A stretch of 64,000 nucleotides of DNA from Caldilineaceae bacterium (GCA_022824025.1 JAJEBF010000056.1:156245-220244); one strand, 5' to 3'. Positions 35,546-45,528 are shown, counted from the stretch's first letter. A program made the numbers and translations. Notes: a model not told the origin generated them from the letters alone.

Positions 35546-36556
35546 CTACGGTTTCAAAATGATTTTGACAAGGTCAGTCTCGCCGGCCGCCAGGCTCCGG
35601 AAAAGCTCAGGGCCGTCGTCCAACGGGGCAGTCTTCTCCACCAGTGGATCCACATTCAGGCGGCCAAAGGACAGGGCCTCGATCGCCGCCGCAAAATCGG
35701 TCTCGTCAAAGCCGTAAGAGCCCCGCACACTCATCTCACGCGTCACAATGCTCTGCATGTCCACTTCGATCATCGGCGCATTGTTGCCGATCCAGGTGAT
35801 ATTGCCCCCGTTGCGCGTGGCTTCAACCGACAGTTGCGCGGTCGAACCGATCCCCACCGCCTCAAACGCCGCATCAACGCCTCCCCCTGTCATCTCCCGT
35901 ATCGTTGCCGCCGCGTCCCCATCGTCCACGTTGATCACCGCGTCCGCGCCCAACTCCTCGGCCAGCTCCAGCCGGTGAACCGAACGGTCAACCGCGATCA
36001 CCGTTCCCGCCCCCTTCAGGCGGGCCGCAAGCATCGTCAGCAGGCCGATCGGCCCCGCGCCAACGACGGCAACCTTCTGCATCGGGTCAATCGGCGTAAT
36101 GCGCGCCGCATGAAGCGTGACCGCCATCGGCTCGCACAGTGCGGCGCGTTCCCAACTCATCCTCTCCGGCTTGCGAAAAAGCTGCGTCGCTCGCACCGCC
36201 ACACGCTGCGCGTACGCCCCGTGCTCGTTCATCCCCGTCAGCCGCCGGTGCGGCGAAAGGTTGATTGGATAGGGATCTGCGCCCGCCGCAACCGAATAAA
36301 GCGGCATCACCACGACACCGTCTCCTGCGCCGTAGCCCTCCACCTCCGGCCCCGCTTCGCCAATCGTGCCTGCAAACTCATGGCCCATCACAATGCCCGG
36401 CGTGCGCCGCCCGCTGTTCCCGGTAAACCCGTGAACATCCGAACCGCAAATGCCCACAGCCTCCACCTCAACCACCACCTTTCCAGCCGATGGCGTCGGG
36501 TCCTCCATCTCCTCCACAGGCATCTCCCATGGGCCGCGGTACATCAGTGCTTTCAT
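35546..36556 (-). CDS. Medium-chain dehydrogenase lacking the structural zinc site
   Basis: 336-residue MDR-family dehydrogenase similar to polyol/sugar-phosphate dehydrogenases. The catalytic-zinc ligands are kept (GICGSDVHGF, GHEFAG), as is the cofactor loop GAGPIGLLTML. The loop that normally carries C-x2-C-x2-C-x7-C instead reads MPLYSVAAGADPYPINLSPH, with no cysteines, so the structural zinc is absent. The ATG at 36556 gives MKALMYRGP, the standard opening. It is probably cotranscribed with the TIM-barrel gene downstream. Substrate unknown. Confidence 0.88.
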   Translation of the reverse strand: MKALMYRGPWEMPVEEMEDPTPSAGKVVVEVEAVGICGSDVHGFTGNSGRRTPGIVMGHEFAGTIGEAGPEVEGYGAGDGVVVMPLYSVAAGADPYPINLSPHRRLTGMNEHGAYAQRVAVRATQLFRKPERMSWERAALCEPMAVTLHAARITPIDPMQKVAVVGAGPIGLLTMLAARLKGAGTVIAVDRSVHRLELAEELGADAVINVDDGDAAATIREMTGGGVDAAFEAVGIGSTAQLSVEATRNGGNITWIGNNAPMIEVDMQSIVTREMSVRGSYGFDETDFAAAIEALSFGRLNVDPLVEKTAPLDDGPELFRSLAAGETDLVKIILKP

Positions 36557-37194
36557 TTGCGTCTGTCCTCTGCCTTTATCCTGTGCGCCGGCACACAGAT
36601 CAAACCAATGCCCGCCGCCCACCGTTCAATCCCCTGGCAACTACGGCGAACTATTCGTACTCTGTGCGCCAAAATGTAAAATCTCTGGGGAAACCACCCG
36701 TGTGAAAGTCTGCGCCGCGTACCACCGGCGAACCGGGCGGACCGACCTCAATCGGACCATCTTCCCACCGGCAAGGCCGGCGCAGGGCCCAATCAGCCTC
36801 TCGCCGTCAAACGATGATGGCGCATTCCCCGCCCAGCGTTCAATACTGGCACGCCCGCCCCATTTTGTCAATGCCAGCCTCACCTCTCGCCCCTACCTGG
36901 GCGCAGTCCAGCTCCGCGGTTTCCAGCCGAAGCGCATTGCATGCCTCATCGTCGATTCCCCCAGGCTGCCCCAACCTTGCGCCGATTTTCCCCGCGCCCC
37001 GTAACGTTCCCCCACTGCCCCGCCCCGCGGCGTCTCCCCCTCCCGCCACCCACTGACCACTGACCACTGACCACTGACCACTGCAGTTCCCCCCTTCCCC
37101 TTTGCGGCCACTACAGGTATGATAAGGAAATGCGCCTGAACCGCTAAAGAGCCGCCTGGAAAACACTCACGCCTCGATCGAAAAGGTTGTACAC
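36557..37194. other. Intergenic region of about 640 bases between divergent genes
   Basis: Holds no convincing gene; frames across it lack a ribosome-binding site and have irregular codon use. It carries the GACCACT array at 37055-37082, ending in GCAGTTCC, and a weak -10-like TATGAT at 37118-37123 without a -35, upstream of the MFS gene. Divergent promoters are expected here. Confidence 0.5.
37055..37082. repeat. (GACCACT)4 heptamer array
   Basis: Four perfect tandem copies of GACCACT followed by GCAGTT. Same family as the arrays at 52270, 55941, 58089 and 60858. Confidence 0.85.
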
Positions 37195-38667
37195 GTGGAA
37201 AGCACCCCCACCTCAATCCTCCGCCGCATCGGCCATCAAAGAAAAAACGCATCCGAACCCGAACCGGTTCCCGCCCGTGAGAGCGCCTTGCCCTCCCAGC
37301 AGGCCTGGCTTATTCTCTACGCCCTGATGATTCCCTCGACCATCATGCCCCTCAGCTCCTCCATGAGCCGCGTCGCCCTTCCAGTCCTGCGCGACACCTT
37401 CGCCATGAGCGCCGACGTAGTTGCCTGGACCTCCAGCGCCTTCACTTTGCCCTACATGATCCTCATGCCCGTCTACGGCCGTCTCAGCGATGGCGTGGGC
37501 CGCCGCCGTCTCATCCTGGCCGGGATCGCCATCTTCTCCGTTGGCTCCGCCATGACCTTTTTCGCCACCAATCTCACCTGGTTCATGATTGGCCGGGCCG
37601 CCCAGGGCTTCGGCATCGCCGGCATCATGCCTCTCGGCATGGCCTTCATCGCCACCATCTTCCGCGAAGGAGAGAGAGGCAAGGCGCTCGGCACCTGGGG
37701 TTCCATCGGGCCCCTGACCGCTGCCATCGGCCCATTTATCGGCGGGTTTCTCATCGCCGCCTGGGGTTGGCGGGCTGCCTTCGGTCCTGCCCTCCTGCTG
37801 GGCATCGTGGGCCTCTTTGCCGTCAATCAGTGGGTGCCCGCCGGCCTCAGCAACGTGCGGCCCCGGTTCTGGCGCACTTTCGACTGGCCCGGCGTCCTTC
37901 TGCTCGCCGGAACCCTTACCATGGGCCTCTTCTACCTCTCCAGCCGGCCCATCACCGGTGTCGAGCCCCTGCAGGACTGGCGCCTCCTCGCCGCGCTGTT
38001 TATCTGCTTTGGCGCCTTTCTGGCTTGGGAAAGCCGTCGCCCCGACCCGTTCGTCTCCCTGGGCCTGTTCCGCTACCGCAACTTCAGCTTCGCCTCCCTC
38101 TGCGCCGCCATGCGTATGTTCGTAATGGGCGGCTCCAGCTTCCTCGTCCCGCTCTATCTCGTCGACATCCACAACATCAGCCCAACTCTCCTTGGCCTCA
38201 TTCTTACCATCAACCCCGCCGGCATGACCGTTATGGTGCGGTTCGGCGGACTCGCAGCCGACCGCTGGGGAAGCCGCTGGCCTGTCCTCGTCGGCCTGTC
38301 CGGACAGGCGCTTTCCGTCTTCCTCTTCTCCCTGCTGCCCGCCTCCGCCCCCATCAGCTTTGCCCTCGTCCTGCTCGCTCTGCATGGGTTGAGCGTAGGC
38401 ACCATGCTCGCCGCCCTCCACCAGGCCGCCATGTCCGAAACCGACGAGGACCAGATGGGGACGGCCGCCGGTGTCTATAGTATGATTCGCTTCGTCGGTG
38501 TCGCCATCGGCACGGCCCTGGCCGGTGTTTTCCTGCGCGGCGCCCTCCTGAGCGGCCTGCCCGTCATCGAAGCCTACCAGCAAGTATTCCTGTCAATCGC
38601 CGTCGCCGGCCTTTTTGGTATCGCCACCAGCCTGGGCCTCCGCAGCCGCAAGCCGGCCATCAACTGA
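37195..38667 (+). CDS. MFS drug-resistance type transporter (DHA2/EmrB-QacA group)
   Basis: 490-residue inner-membrane proton-coupled exporter with 12-14 hydrophobic spans. Visible family motifs: MPVYGRLSDGVGRRRLILAG (motif A, loop 2-3), MIGRAAQGFGIAGIMPLGMA, and the motif-C-like GPLTAAIGPFIGGFLIAAWG. The N-terminal 35 residues are hydrophilic. A GTG at 37195 is the likely start. Exports small lipophilic compounds in characterised relatives; the substrate here is unknown. It stands alone as a transcription unit or leads the TIM-barrel gene at 38785. Confidence 0.9.
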   Translation: MESTPTSILRRIGHQRKNASEPEPVPARESALPSQQAWLILYALMIPSTIMPLSSSMSRVALPVLRDTFAMSADVVAWTSSAFTLPYMILMPVYGRLSDGVGRRRLILAGIAIFSVGSAMTFFATNLTWFMIGRAAQGFGIAGIMPLGMAFIATIFREGERGKALGTWGSIGPLTAAIGPFIGGFLIAAWGWRAAFGPALLLGIVGLFAVNQWVPAGLSNVRPRFWRTFDWPGVLLLAGTLTMGLFYLSSRPITGVEPLQDWRLLAALFICFGAFLAWESRRPDPFVSLGLFRYRNFSFASLCAAMRMFVMGGSSFLVPLYLVDIHNISPTLLGLILTINPAGMTVMVRFGGLAADRWGSRWPVLVGLSGQALSVFLFSLLPASAPISFALVLLALHGLSVGTMLAALHQAAMSETDEDQMGTAAGVYSMIRFVGVAIGTALAGVFLRGALLSGLPVIEAYQQVFLSIAVAGLFGIATSLGLRSRKPAIN

Positions 38668-38784
38668 ACCTGGCCTCGCCAACACCGGATGCGGCGCGGC
38701 AGTTCGCCCGCCGCCTTTCCACAAGAGAATCAGTCCCCTGAACCTTCACCGGCCCGCTCACCCGCCTCTTACCAGGAGAAAACC

Positions 38785-39639
38785 ATGTTCCCGAACCTCA
38801 GCGCCGGCGCTCTGGGCATAGACGCCCCTTTCAGCGAAGCCGTCCAACTTGCCCTCCGTTTCGGCTTTGGCGGGCTCGACGTGTCGATCGCCGAACTCCA
38901 GCGGATCGCCGCCGCCCAGGGCGCCGGCGCAATCACCCGGCAAATGAAAGAGGCCGGCCTGCAGTACGGTGTCTGGAGCCTGCCCGTCGCCTACGGCGCC
39001 GACGAAGACAGCTGGCGCCGCGATCTGGCCGAGTTGCCCGCCCGCGCCGCGCTGGCCCATTCCCTCGGCGCAGACCGCGTCTCCACCTACATTGCCCCCG
39101 CCGACGACCAGCGCCCCTATGACGAGAACTACGAATTCCACCTGACCCGTCTGCGCCCCATTGCCGAAATCCTGGCCCGGAACGGCATCCGCTTCGGGCT
39201 CGAATGGGTCGGCCCCAAAACCTTGCGCGACGAAAAGAGATTCCCATTCATCCATACAATGGAGGGGGCGCAGCAACTCGCCGCCGATCTCGGAACCGGC
39301 CGCGTCGGCCTCCTCGTCGATCTCTTTCACCTCTTCACCAGCCATGCCGATGTCACAACGGTGCGCAGCCTCACCAACGCGCAGGTCGTCAATGTCCATG
39401 TAAACGATGCAATCGCCGGCCGCAGCGCAGACGAGCAGATCGACAATGAACGGACTCTGCCCGCCGAAACTGGCCTCACCGACATCGCCGGCTTTCTCCA
39501 GGCCTTGCACGCCATCGGCTACGACGGTCCCGTCACCGTCGAACCGTTCAGCCAGCGCATCCGCGCCCTCCCTCCCGCCGAAGCCGCCCAGGCCGCGGCC
39601 GAATCCCTGCAAAAGTCCTGGCGGCTCGCCCGCCTCTAA
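38785..39639 (+). CDS. Xylose isomerase-like TIM-barrel protein
   Basis: 284-residue sugar isomerase/epimerase-type protein. Candidate ligands: FGLEWVGPK (Glu), GLLVDLFHLF (Asp, His), VNVHVNDA (His) and VTVEPF (Glu). CCAGGAG upstream of the ATG at 38785 is a good ribosome-binding site; in-frame sequence before it is not coding. It differs from the other TIM-barrel genes of the window and belongs to another subgroup. It precedes comM by 48 bases. Confidence 0.87.
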   Translation: MFPNLSAGALGIDAPFSEAVQLALRFGFGGLDVSIAELQRIAAAQGAGAITRQMKEAGLQYGVWSLPVAYGADEDSWRRDLAELPARAALAHSLGADRVSTYIAPADDQRPYDENYEFHLTRLRPIAEILARNGIRFGLEWVGPKTLRDEKRFPFIHTMEGAQQLAADLGTGRVGLLVDLFHLFTSHADVTTVRSLTNAQVVNVHVNDAIAGRSADEQIDNERTLPAETGLTDIAGFLQALHAIGYDGPVTVEPFSQRIRALPPAEAAQAAAESLQKSWRLARL

Positions 39640-39687
39640 CCCATGGTGTCCGTCGGACACCTCCAACGCAATCCCCCGGAGAATCCA

Positions 39688-41214
39688 ATGCTTGCCAAAG
39701 TGCAGAGCTGCGCCATCGTCGGACTGGACGCCGAACAGATCGAAGTCGAAGTCGACATCACCAACGGCCTGGAGCGCCTGACCGTCGTCGGCCTGCCTAG
39801 CGCCGCCGTGCGCGAAAGCGGCGAACGCGTCCGATCCGCCATCGCCAACAGCGGATTTCACTTTCCCAGTCATCGCCTCACCGTCAACCTGGCCCCCGCC
39901 GACCTGCGCAAAGAGGGCCCGGCCTACGACTTGCCTATCGCCCTCGGCATCATGGCCGCCACCCGCCAGGTCCTCGCCGATCTCGACGACGCCCTGATCG
40001 TCGGGGAACTGGGCCTGGATGGCGCCGTCCGCCCCGTCAACGGCGTCCTTTCAATGGCCGCCATGGCCCAGAAATCCGGCTACCGGCGCCTGTTTGTGCC
40101 CCAACCCAACGCGCCCGAAGCCGCGCTCGTCGAAGGCATCGACGTCTTTCCTGTCGAGCGCCTCAGCGACATCGTGGCCCACCTGTCCGGCCAAAATGAA
40201 ATCCCTCCCCAGACCCCAACTGCTTTCAACCCCGGCGAAGAGATCGTATACGCCGTCGACTTCCAGGACATCCGCGGTCAGGAGCACGCCAAACGCGCCT
40301 TCGAAATCGCCTGCGCCGGCAGCCACAACGTCCGCATGGTAGGCCCGCCCGGCAGCGGCAAAACACTGATGGCCCGCGCCCTGCCCTCGGTCCTGCCCGC
40401 GGCCACGCTGTCCGAATCCCTCGAAATTACCCGAATCTACTCGGTCGCCGGCGAGCTGGACGGCGACGGCCCGCTGGTCCGCCCCCGCCCTTTCCGAGCC
40501 CCCCACCACACCATCAGCCACGCCGGCCTGGTTGGCGGCGGCACCATGCCGCGCCCCGGCGAAATCAGCCTCGCCCACCGCGGTGTCCTCTTCCTCGACG
40601 AGCTGCCAGAGTTCGGCTCAAAAAACCTGGAGAGTCTGCGCCAGCCGCTCGAGGACAAAATCATTACCATCAGCCGCGCCTCCGGCACACTCTCCTTCCC
40701 CGCCAATTTCATGTTTGTCGCCGCCATGAACCCCTGCCCCTGCGGCTTTTACGGCGACGACCGCAAACCCTGCTCCTGTTCAATGTCAACCGTTCAGCGC
40801 TACCAGGGCCGTATCAGCGGTCCGCTTCTCGACCGCATCGACCTCCACGTCGACGTCGCCCGCGTCCCTTTCGAGAAACTGTCCAGCCTCGATGCCGGCG
40901 AGCCTTCCTCCCAGTTGCGCCGCCGAGTCGAACAGGCCCGCGCCCGCCAGCAGGCCCGCTTCGCCCAGCAGGACAAAGCCCATATCGTCGTCAACGGGGA
41001 CATGGGCCCGGCCGAAGTGCAACGCTACTGCCAGCTGCGCGACAGCGGCAAAAACCTCATGCAGGCCGCCGTACGCCAGATGGATCTCAGCGCCCGCGCC
41101 TATCATCGTATCCTCAAACTGGCCCGCACCATCGCCGACCTCGCCGGCGAAGCCGATATCGACACGCCGCACCTGGCCGAAGCCCTCCAATACCGCCCGC
41201 GCCTCATCATGTAG
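39688..41214 (+). CDS. comM: YifB/ComM family Mg chelatase-like AAA+ ATPase
   Basis: 508-residue AAA+ protein of the YifB/ComM family. ComM in naturally competent bacteria is a hexameric helicase that aids branch migration of incoming DNA. N-terminal ChlI-type domain (residues 1-170, with LPSAAVRESGERVRSAI), Walker A GPPGSGKT at 219-226, Walker B VLFLDE at 300-305, the characteristic cysteine group CPCG...CSC at 350-364, arginine-finger region GRISGPLLDRIDLHV, and a C-terminal Mg_chelatase_C domain ending with LAEALQYRPR. The start MLAKVQS is typical. The presence hints at natural transformation, but the family is widespread also in non-competent bacteria. Confidence 0.95.
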   Translation: MLAKVQSCAIVGLDAEQIEVEVDITNGLERLTVVGLPSAAVRESGERVRSAIANSGFHFPSHRLTVNLAPADLRKEGPAYDLPIALGIMAATRQVLADLDDALIVGELGLDGAVRPVNGVLSMAAMAQKSGYRRLFVPQPNAPEAALVEGIDVFPVERLSDIVAHLSGQNEIPPQTPTAFNPGEEIVYAVDFQDIRGQEHAKRAFEIACAGSHNVRMVGPPGSGKTLMARALPSVLPAATLSESLEITRIYSVAGELDGDGPLVRPRPFRAPHHTISHAGLVGGGTMPRPGEISLAHRGVLFLDELPEFGSKNLESLRQPLEDKIITISRASGTLSFPANFMFVAAMNPCPCGFYGDDRKPCSCSMSTVQRYQGRISGPLLDRIDLHVDVARVPFEKLSSLDAGEPSSQLRRRVEQARARQQARFAQQDKAHIVVNGDMGPAEVQRYCQLRDSGKNLMQAAVRQMDLSARAYHRILKLARTIADLAGEADIDTPHLAEALQYRPRLIM

Positions 41215-41627
41215 GCGCGCATCCTCCTCTGCCGCCGCCCGCCACCCTCTGAGTCCCCATTTTTCCTGCAAATCCTGTTAAAATCCTGTTTCCACACTGG
41301 AATCCGCCACACATCCAACCGAAAAATTCGACTTGACGCAGCCCGCGAGGCTGTGGTATACAATCCGTAGCCCAATCGTATAAATTGCGTATCTCTCGCG
41401 TTGTTCGAATCCGCTCGTTTGGGCCTTGTATCCCTCTTCCGGGAAGATCGGACACCTGCCGCCAACCTAACCTGCGCGGCATTCAGCCTTCGCGCGACCG
41501 CGGTTTGTCCTGGATTCACCGGCGCCGCAACCAACTGCCCGCCGCCTTTCGTTGCCTTAGCGTATAACAGCTTTGCGCCCACAGCTGATGTGTTTGGATT
41601 CATTCACCATCAAGGAGAGTTGAAACC
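41215..41627 (+). promoter_or_regulatory. Intergenic region with promoter and long leader for the third ABC operon
   Basis: TTGACG at 41333-41338 is followed after 18 bases by TATACAAT at 41357-41364. A transcript from there would have a leader of about 255 bases before the ATG at 41628, long enough to hold a regulatory structure, though I could not identify a known riboswitch. AATCCTGTT occurs twice at about 41269-41290. AAGGAGAG lies upstream of the ATG. Confidence 0.55.
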
Positions 41628-43355
41628 ATGATGATCACAAGGAAGTCCCTCGGACTCGCCGTTTTCCTCATCCTGCTGCTCGGGCTGCTCGCAGCCTGCG
41701 CCGCCCCGGCCGAGACCGAAACGGCCGCAATGCCCGAGGAGGAGGCGGAAGAAGAGATGGCGGCCGAACCCGTTGAACCGTGGTACGACGAAGCCGACGT
41801 TGACAGCGACCATATCAATATCTGCACAGACTCACCGCCCCAGTACGGCGGCGAAGTTGTGGTGGCAGGCGCCGCCGGCGCAATGACCGGCAGCAACTGG
41901 TTCATCTTCAGCGCCCGCGACGACTACCTCTTCAGCCAGCTGATCGACCGCGACACCGACGCCGTCTCCATCCATCCCGACCTGGCGACAAGCTGGGAGG
42001 TTTCCGCAGACGGCCTCACCTATACCTTCCACCTGCGCGATGACGTCGTCTTCCACGACGGTGAACCGCTGACTGCCGAAGACGTAAAGTTCTCGCTGCA
42101 AATGTTCTTCCATCCTGATACCGGCGCTTCCCATGGCCGCACCTCCGGCCTCGATCAACTGGTCGGAGCCGCCGAATTCGAAAGCGGCGTCGCCGACGAA
42201 ATCGCCGGCATCAAGGTGCTCGACGACTTCACCGTCGAGTTGAACCTGGTCGCCCCGCGCAGCAGTGTCCTCAGCAATATGGCCGCCTTCAATATCTGGC
42301 CCAAGCACCTGCTTGAAGATATCGCCTTCGCCGATCTGGGCGAAACTGAGTACGCTGTCCGCAATCCCGTCGGCTCCGGTCCTTTTACCATGGGTGAATT
42401 TGAGCCGGATCAGTTCTACATCCTCGAAGCCAACGAAAACTACTACGCCGGCCGGCCCTACCTTGACCGCATCATCTTCCGCATCGGCCTGTCCGGCGCA
42501 ACCGCTTTCGCCGCACTTGAAAACGGCGAAATTCACATGGCCGGCCGCGTCACCGCAGTCGAATACGAACGCTATAAGGACGACCCCAACATCGTCCTCC
42601 TTGGCGGCCGTCTCGGCGGCGGCATGACCGTCTGGCCCAACCACAACCGGCCTGAATTCCAGGACGCGCGCGTGCGGCAGGCTCTGCTCTACGCCCTCGA
42701 CCGCGAGGCCATGGCCGAAGCCTACTACGGCGACCTGGCCGACGTCCTCCACCTCCGGCTCACCAATCCCGAGTACGTCAGCCCCAACATCACCACCTAC
42801 GACTACAACCCGGACAGGGCCCGCGAACTGCTCGACGAAGCCGGCTGGGATTCCGAGCAGCAGATCAGCTTCGTCACCTACTACCAGGATGACCAGAACA
42901 AGCGCATCCACGCCGCCATGCAGCAGTTCTGGGCTGATGTCGGCATCGACGTCGAACTCGTCTACCTCGACGGCCCCGCCTGGGTCGCACGTGTCTATGA
43001 CAACGACGACTTCGACCTCTCCTACGGCTGCTGCGGCTGGTTCAACCCCGACCAACTGCGCCTCTCGCTCGGTTGCGATCGCAACTGGCCCGCCGGCCGT
43101 AACGTAGGCCATTACTGCAACGAAGAATTCGACCAGCTCTCCGAAGCCGCCATGTCCGAGCCCGATCCGGAAAAGCGCAAGGAGCTGCTCTACCAGGCCA
43201 CCGAGATCATCACCTCTGAAGCCGGCGAAATCCCCGTCTTCTGGCCAACCCGATTCTCCGCCTTCAGCGCCGACGTCTGCAACAACATCAATCGACAGCT
43301 GGACGAACCCTTTGCCGAGCGCTACCCGGCAAACTGGTATCTCGCCGGAGAATAG
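41628..43355 (+). CDS. ABC transporter substrate-binding lipoprotein (SBP family 5)
   Basis: 575-residue extracellular binding protein of the peptide/nickel/oligosaccharide class. The signal peptide LAVFLILLLGLLAAC ends in a lipobox with Cys near residue 24, followed by a Glu-rich linker. Family landmarks: LATSWEVSADGLTYTFHLRD, FHDGEPLTAEDVKFSLQ, NPVGSGPFTMGEF, and VRQALLYALDREAMAEAYYG. Family 5 proteins bind peptides, oligosaccharides or other solutes. Followed by DppB- and DppC-like permeases, but no DppD/DppF ATPase genes. Confidence 0.93.
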   Translation: MMITRKSLGLAVFLILLLGLLAACAAPAETETAAMPEEEAEEEMAAEPVEPWYDEADVDSDHINICTDSPPQYGGEVVVAGAAGAMTGSNWFIFSARDDYLFSQLIDRDTDAVSIHPDLATSWEVSADGLTYTFHLRDDVVFHDGEPLTAEDVKFSLQMFFHPDTGASHGRTSGLDQLVGAAEFESGVADEIAGIKVLDDFTVELNLVAPRSSVLSNMAAFNIWPKHLLEDIAFADLGETEYAVRNPVGSGPFTMGEFEPDQFYILEANENYYAGRPYLDRIIFRIGLSGATAFAALENGEIHMAGRVTAVEYERYKDDPNIVLLGGRLGGGMTVWPNHNRPEFQDARVRQALLYALDREAMAEAYYGDLADVLHLRLTNPEYVSPNITTYDYNPDRARELLDEAGWDSEQQISFVTYYQDDQNKRIHAAMQQFWADVGIDVELVYLDGPAWVARVYDNDDFDLSYGCCGWFNPDQLRLSLGCDRNWPAGRNVGHYCNEEFDQLSEAAMSEPDPEKRKELLYQATEIITSEAGEIPVFWPTRFSAFSADVCNNINRQLDEPFAERYPANWYLAGE

Positions 43356-43384
43356 ACACAGCAAACGTCTGAGACACAGAGTAT

Positions 43385-43412
43385 GGGGAGAGGGCGCTTG
43401 TTCCCTCTCCCC
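43385..43412 (+). promoter_or_regulatory. Stem-loop after SBP gene
   Basis: GGGGAGAGGG at 43385-43394 pairs with CCCTCTCCCC at 43403-43412, eight-base loop. No T run. Third instance in this window of a hairpin placed between a binding-protein gene and its permease gene. Confidence 0.65.
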
Positions 43413-43442
43413 CCGCCTCTCCTCTCACATCTGCCCTGAGCT

Positions 43443-44426
43443 ATGAACCGCTACGTCCTTCGTCGAATCGTCCAGATGCTGCCCGTGCTGTTCGGTATCA
43501 CGGTCATCACCTTTACCTTTACCGAGCTGGCCCCGGGCGACGCAGTCTCCGCCATGATCCTCATGGACTTCGAAACCGGCGCCGGCGGCGACGACGGCTC
43601 CCATGTCGAGAAACTGCGCGAAAAGTATGGGTTGGATACACCCCCTCCCGTTCGCTACCTCCAATGGATGGGCGGTCTTCTCCAGGGCAACCTGGGCGTC
43701 CGCATCCGCAGCAAAATCCCGGTCGCCGAAGAGATCGCCAGGCGCATGCCCGCAACCTTGCGCCTCATGGCCGCAGCCATGCTGATTTCTATCGTCCTCG
43801 GCATTCCCCTCGGCATCTTCTCGTCCTTGAACCAGTACACAACGCCTGACTATGTCCTCACCTTCCTGACCTTCATCGGCATCTCCGTGCCCGGCTTCTT
43901 CGCCGCGATAGGCGCGATCTATCTCTTTTCCCTCAAATTGGGCTGGCTGCCCACCAGCGGCTACTCCACCATCGGCAAGGACTTCGGCTTCTGGGGCTCC
44001 CTGTGGGATAGTTCCCGCTACCTGGCTTTGCCTGCCATCGTCCTCGGCCTCGAGACAACCGCCGGCATCATGCGCTACACCCGCTCCAGTGTCCTGGAAG
44101 TCGTTCGCCTCGACTATATCACCGTCGCCCGCAGCAAAGGCCTGAGCGAAAAAGTAGTGATTATTCGCCATACCCTGCGCAACGCGCTTCTGCCCGTCAT
44201 CACCATCATCGGCCTGCGCCTGCCCAGCCTCTTCGGCGGCGCCCTCATTATCGAAACCATCTTCAACTGGCCCGGCATGGGCATTCTATACCTGGACGGC
44301 GTCGCAACGCGGGACTATCCCCTGATCATGGGCATGGTTCTGGTTTCCGCCTTTACCATCGTCTTCAGCAACCTGATTACCGACCTGACCTACGGGACTA
44401 TCGACCCCCGTATCCGCTACGAATGA
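43443..44426 (+). CDS. Peptide-type ABC transporter permease (DppB/OppB-like)
   Basis: 327-residue membrane permease of the DppB class with six spans. Starts MNRYVLRRIVQMLPVLFGIT, the usual first-span pattern, keeps the loop KYGLDTPPPVRYLQWMGGLL, and has the coupling region YITVARSKGLSEKVVIIRHT. Ends in LTYGTIDPRIRYE, typical for the family. In an operon with 41628 and 44515. Confidence 0.94.
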   Translation: MNRYVLRRIVQMLPVLFGITVITFTFTELAPGDAVSAMILMDFETGAGGDDGSHVEKLREKYGLDTPPPVRYLQWMGGLLQGNLGVRIRSKIPVAEEIARRMPATLRLMAAAMLISIVLGIPLGIFSSLNQYTTPDYVLTFLTFIGISVPGFFAAIGAIYLFSLKLGWLPTSGYSTIGKDFGFWGSLWDSSRYLALPAIVLGLETTAGIMRYTRSSVLEVVRLDYITVARSKGLSEKVVIIRHTLRNALLPVITIIGLRLPSLFGGALIIETIFNWPGMGILYLDGVATRDYPLIMGMVLVSAFTIVFSNLITDLTYGTIDPRIRYE

Positions 44427-44514
44427 CGTCGGCGCATGCCCGGCTCTCGCCGCCCGCAATCCCTCCTCATACGGCCGCAGGCCCAACGCTGGTTTCACAG
44501 GCAAAGACCTTTCC

Positions 44515-45441
44515 ATGAGCGCTGAACCTTCAACTGACGCAATCCAGGACATTTCCGACGCCCTCCGTTCCGACGAGGGCGGAGCCGCCGCGCAACGCCG
44601 CCGCGCCTGGCGCCGCTTCCGGCGCCACAAGCTCGCCCTGGGAAGCGCAGTTCTGATGATTGTGCTGATCTTCGTGGCCTTCCCGCTCGCCCCCGTCGTC
44701 GCGCCAATCCACCCCCACCGTATCGAAATCAGGGAGATCGGCCTCGCCCCCGGCGAGGAAGGACATATCCTCGGCACCGACCTCACCGGACGCGACGTCT
44801 GGAGCCGTGTCGTCTATGGCGGACGCGTCTCCATGTCGGTCGGCATCGTCGCCGTCTCCCTCTACATCACCATCGGAACCATTCTTGGCAGCCTCTCCGG
44901 CTATTACGGCGGTCCCATTGATTCCCTCATCATGCGCATCACAGACACCGTCATGGCCTTTCCTACACTCATCATCCTCATCACCATCGTCTCCTTTATC
45001 GGGCCGGGCATTTTCAACTCCATGCTCGCCATCGGCCTCATCGGCTGGACTGGCGTCGCCCGTCTCGTTCGCAGCCTCATCCTTTCCATTCGCGAAACCG
45101 ACTACATCATGGCCGCCCACGCCGTCGGCGTCGAAGAGAAATGGATCATCATGCGCCACATTCTCCCCAATGTGGTCGCGCCCATCACCGTAGCCGCCAG
45201 CTTCGGCATCGCCGGCGCCATCCTCACTGAAGCCGGCCTCAGCTTCCTCGGCCTCGGCGTCCAAGTCCCGACACCCAGTTGGGGCAACATGCTCAACGAG
45301 GCCCAGAACATTCAGATTATCGAAAACATGCCCTGGTTCTGGCTTCCCCCAGGGCTCATGATCACCATCTGTGTCCTGGCCATCAACTTCATCGGCGACG
45401 GCCTGCGCGACGCCCTCGACCCACGCATGACCCTGGACTGA
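44515..45441 (+). CDS. Peptide-type ABC transporter permease (DppC/OppC-like)
   Basis: 308-residue permease of the DppC class. The N-terminal RRAWRRFRRHKLALGSAVLM and HILGTDLTGRDVWSRVVYGG are family hallmarks; the coupling loop is IMAAHAVGVEEKWIIMRHIL and the C-terminus is GDGLRDALDPRMTLD. Six spans are evident. The next gene (PhyH dioxygenase, 45529) begins 87 bases later instead of the expected ATPase genes. Confidence 0.94.
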   Translation: MSAEPSTDAIQDISDALRSDEGGAAAQRRRAWRRFRRHKLALGSAVLMIVLIFVAFPLAPVVAPIHPHRIEIREIGLAPGEEGHILGTDLTGRDVWSRVVYGGRVSMSVGIVAVSLYITIGTILGSLSGYYGGPIDSLIMRITDTVMAFPTLIILITIVSFIGPGIFNSMLAIGLIGWTGVARLVRSLILSIRETDYIMAAHAVGVEEKWIIMRHILPNVVAPITVAASFGIAGAILTEAGLSFLGLGVQVPTPSWGNMLNEAQNIQIIENMPWFWLPPGLMITICVLAINFIGDGLRDALDPRMTLD

Positions 45442-45528
45442 TTCGCCATTCGCCGCCATCCCGCCGGCGCGAGATTCTTCACTGGCTTCTGACCAAGCAA
45501 TGCCGCCCTTTGAAGTTGGGAGGATACT

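Noticed and set aside
37213..38583. Minus-strand open frame of about 450 codons
   Set aside because: Antisense to the MFS gene, Gly/Glu/Asp-rich and without a fold; the plus-strand MFS protein has clear motifs.
41365..41627. Riboswitch in the long leader of the third ABC operon
   Set aside because: No recognisable aptamer core; only the length and a short direct repeat are suggestive.
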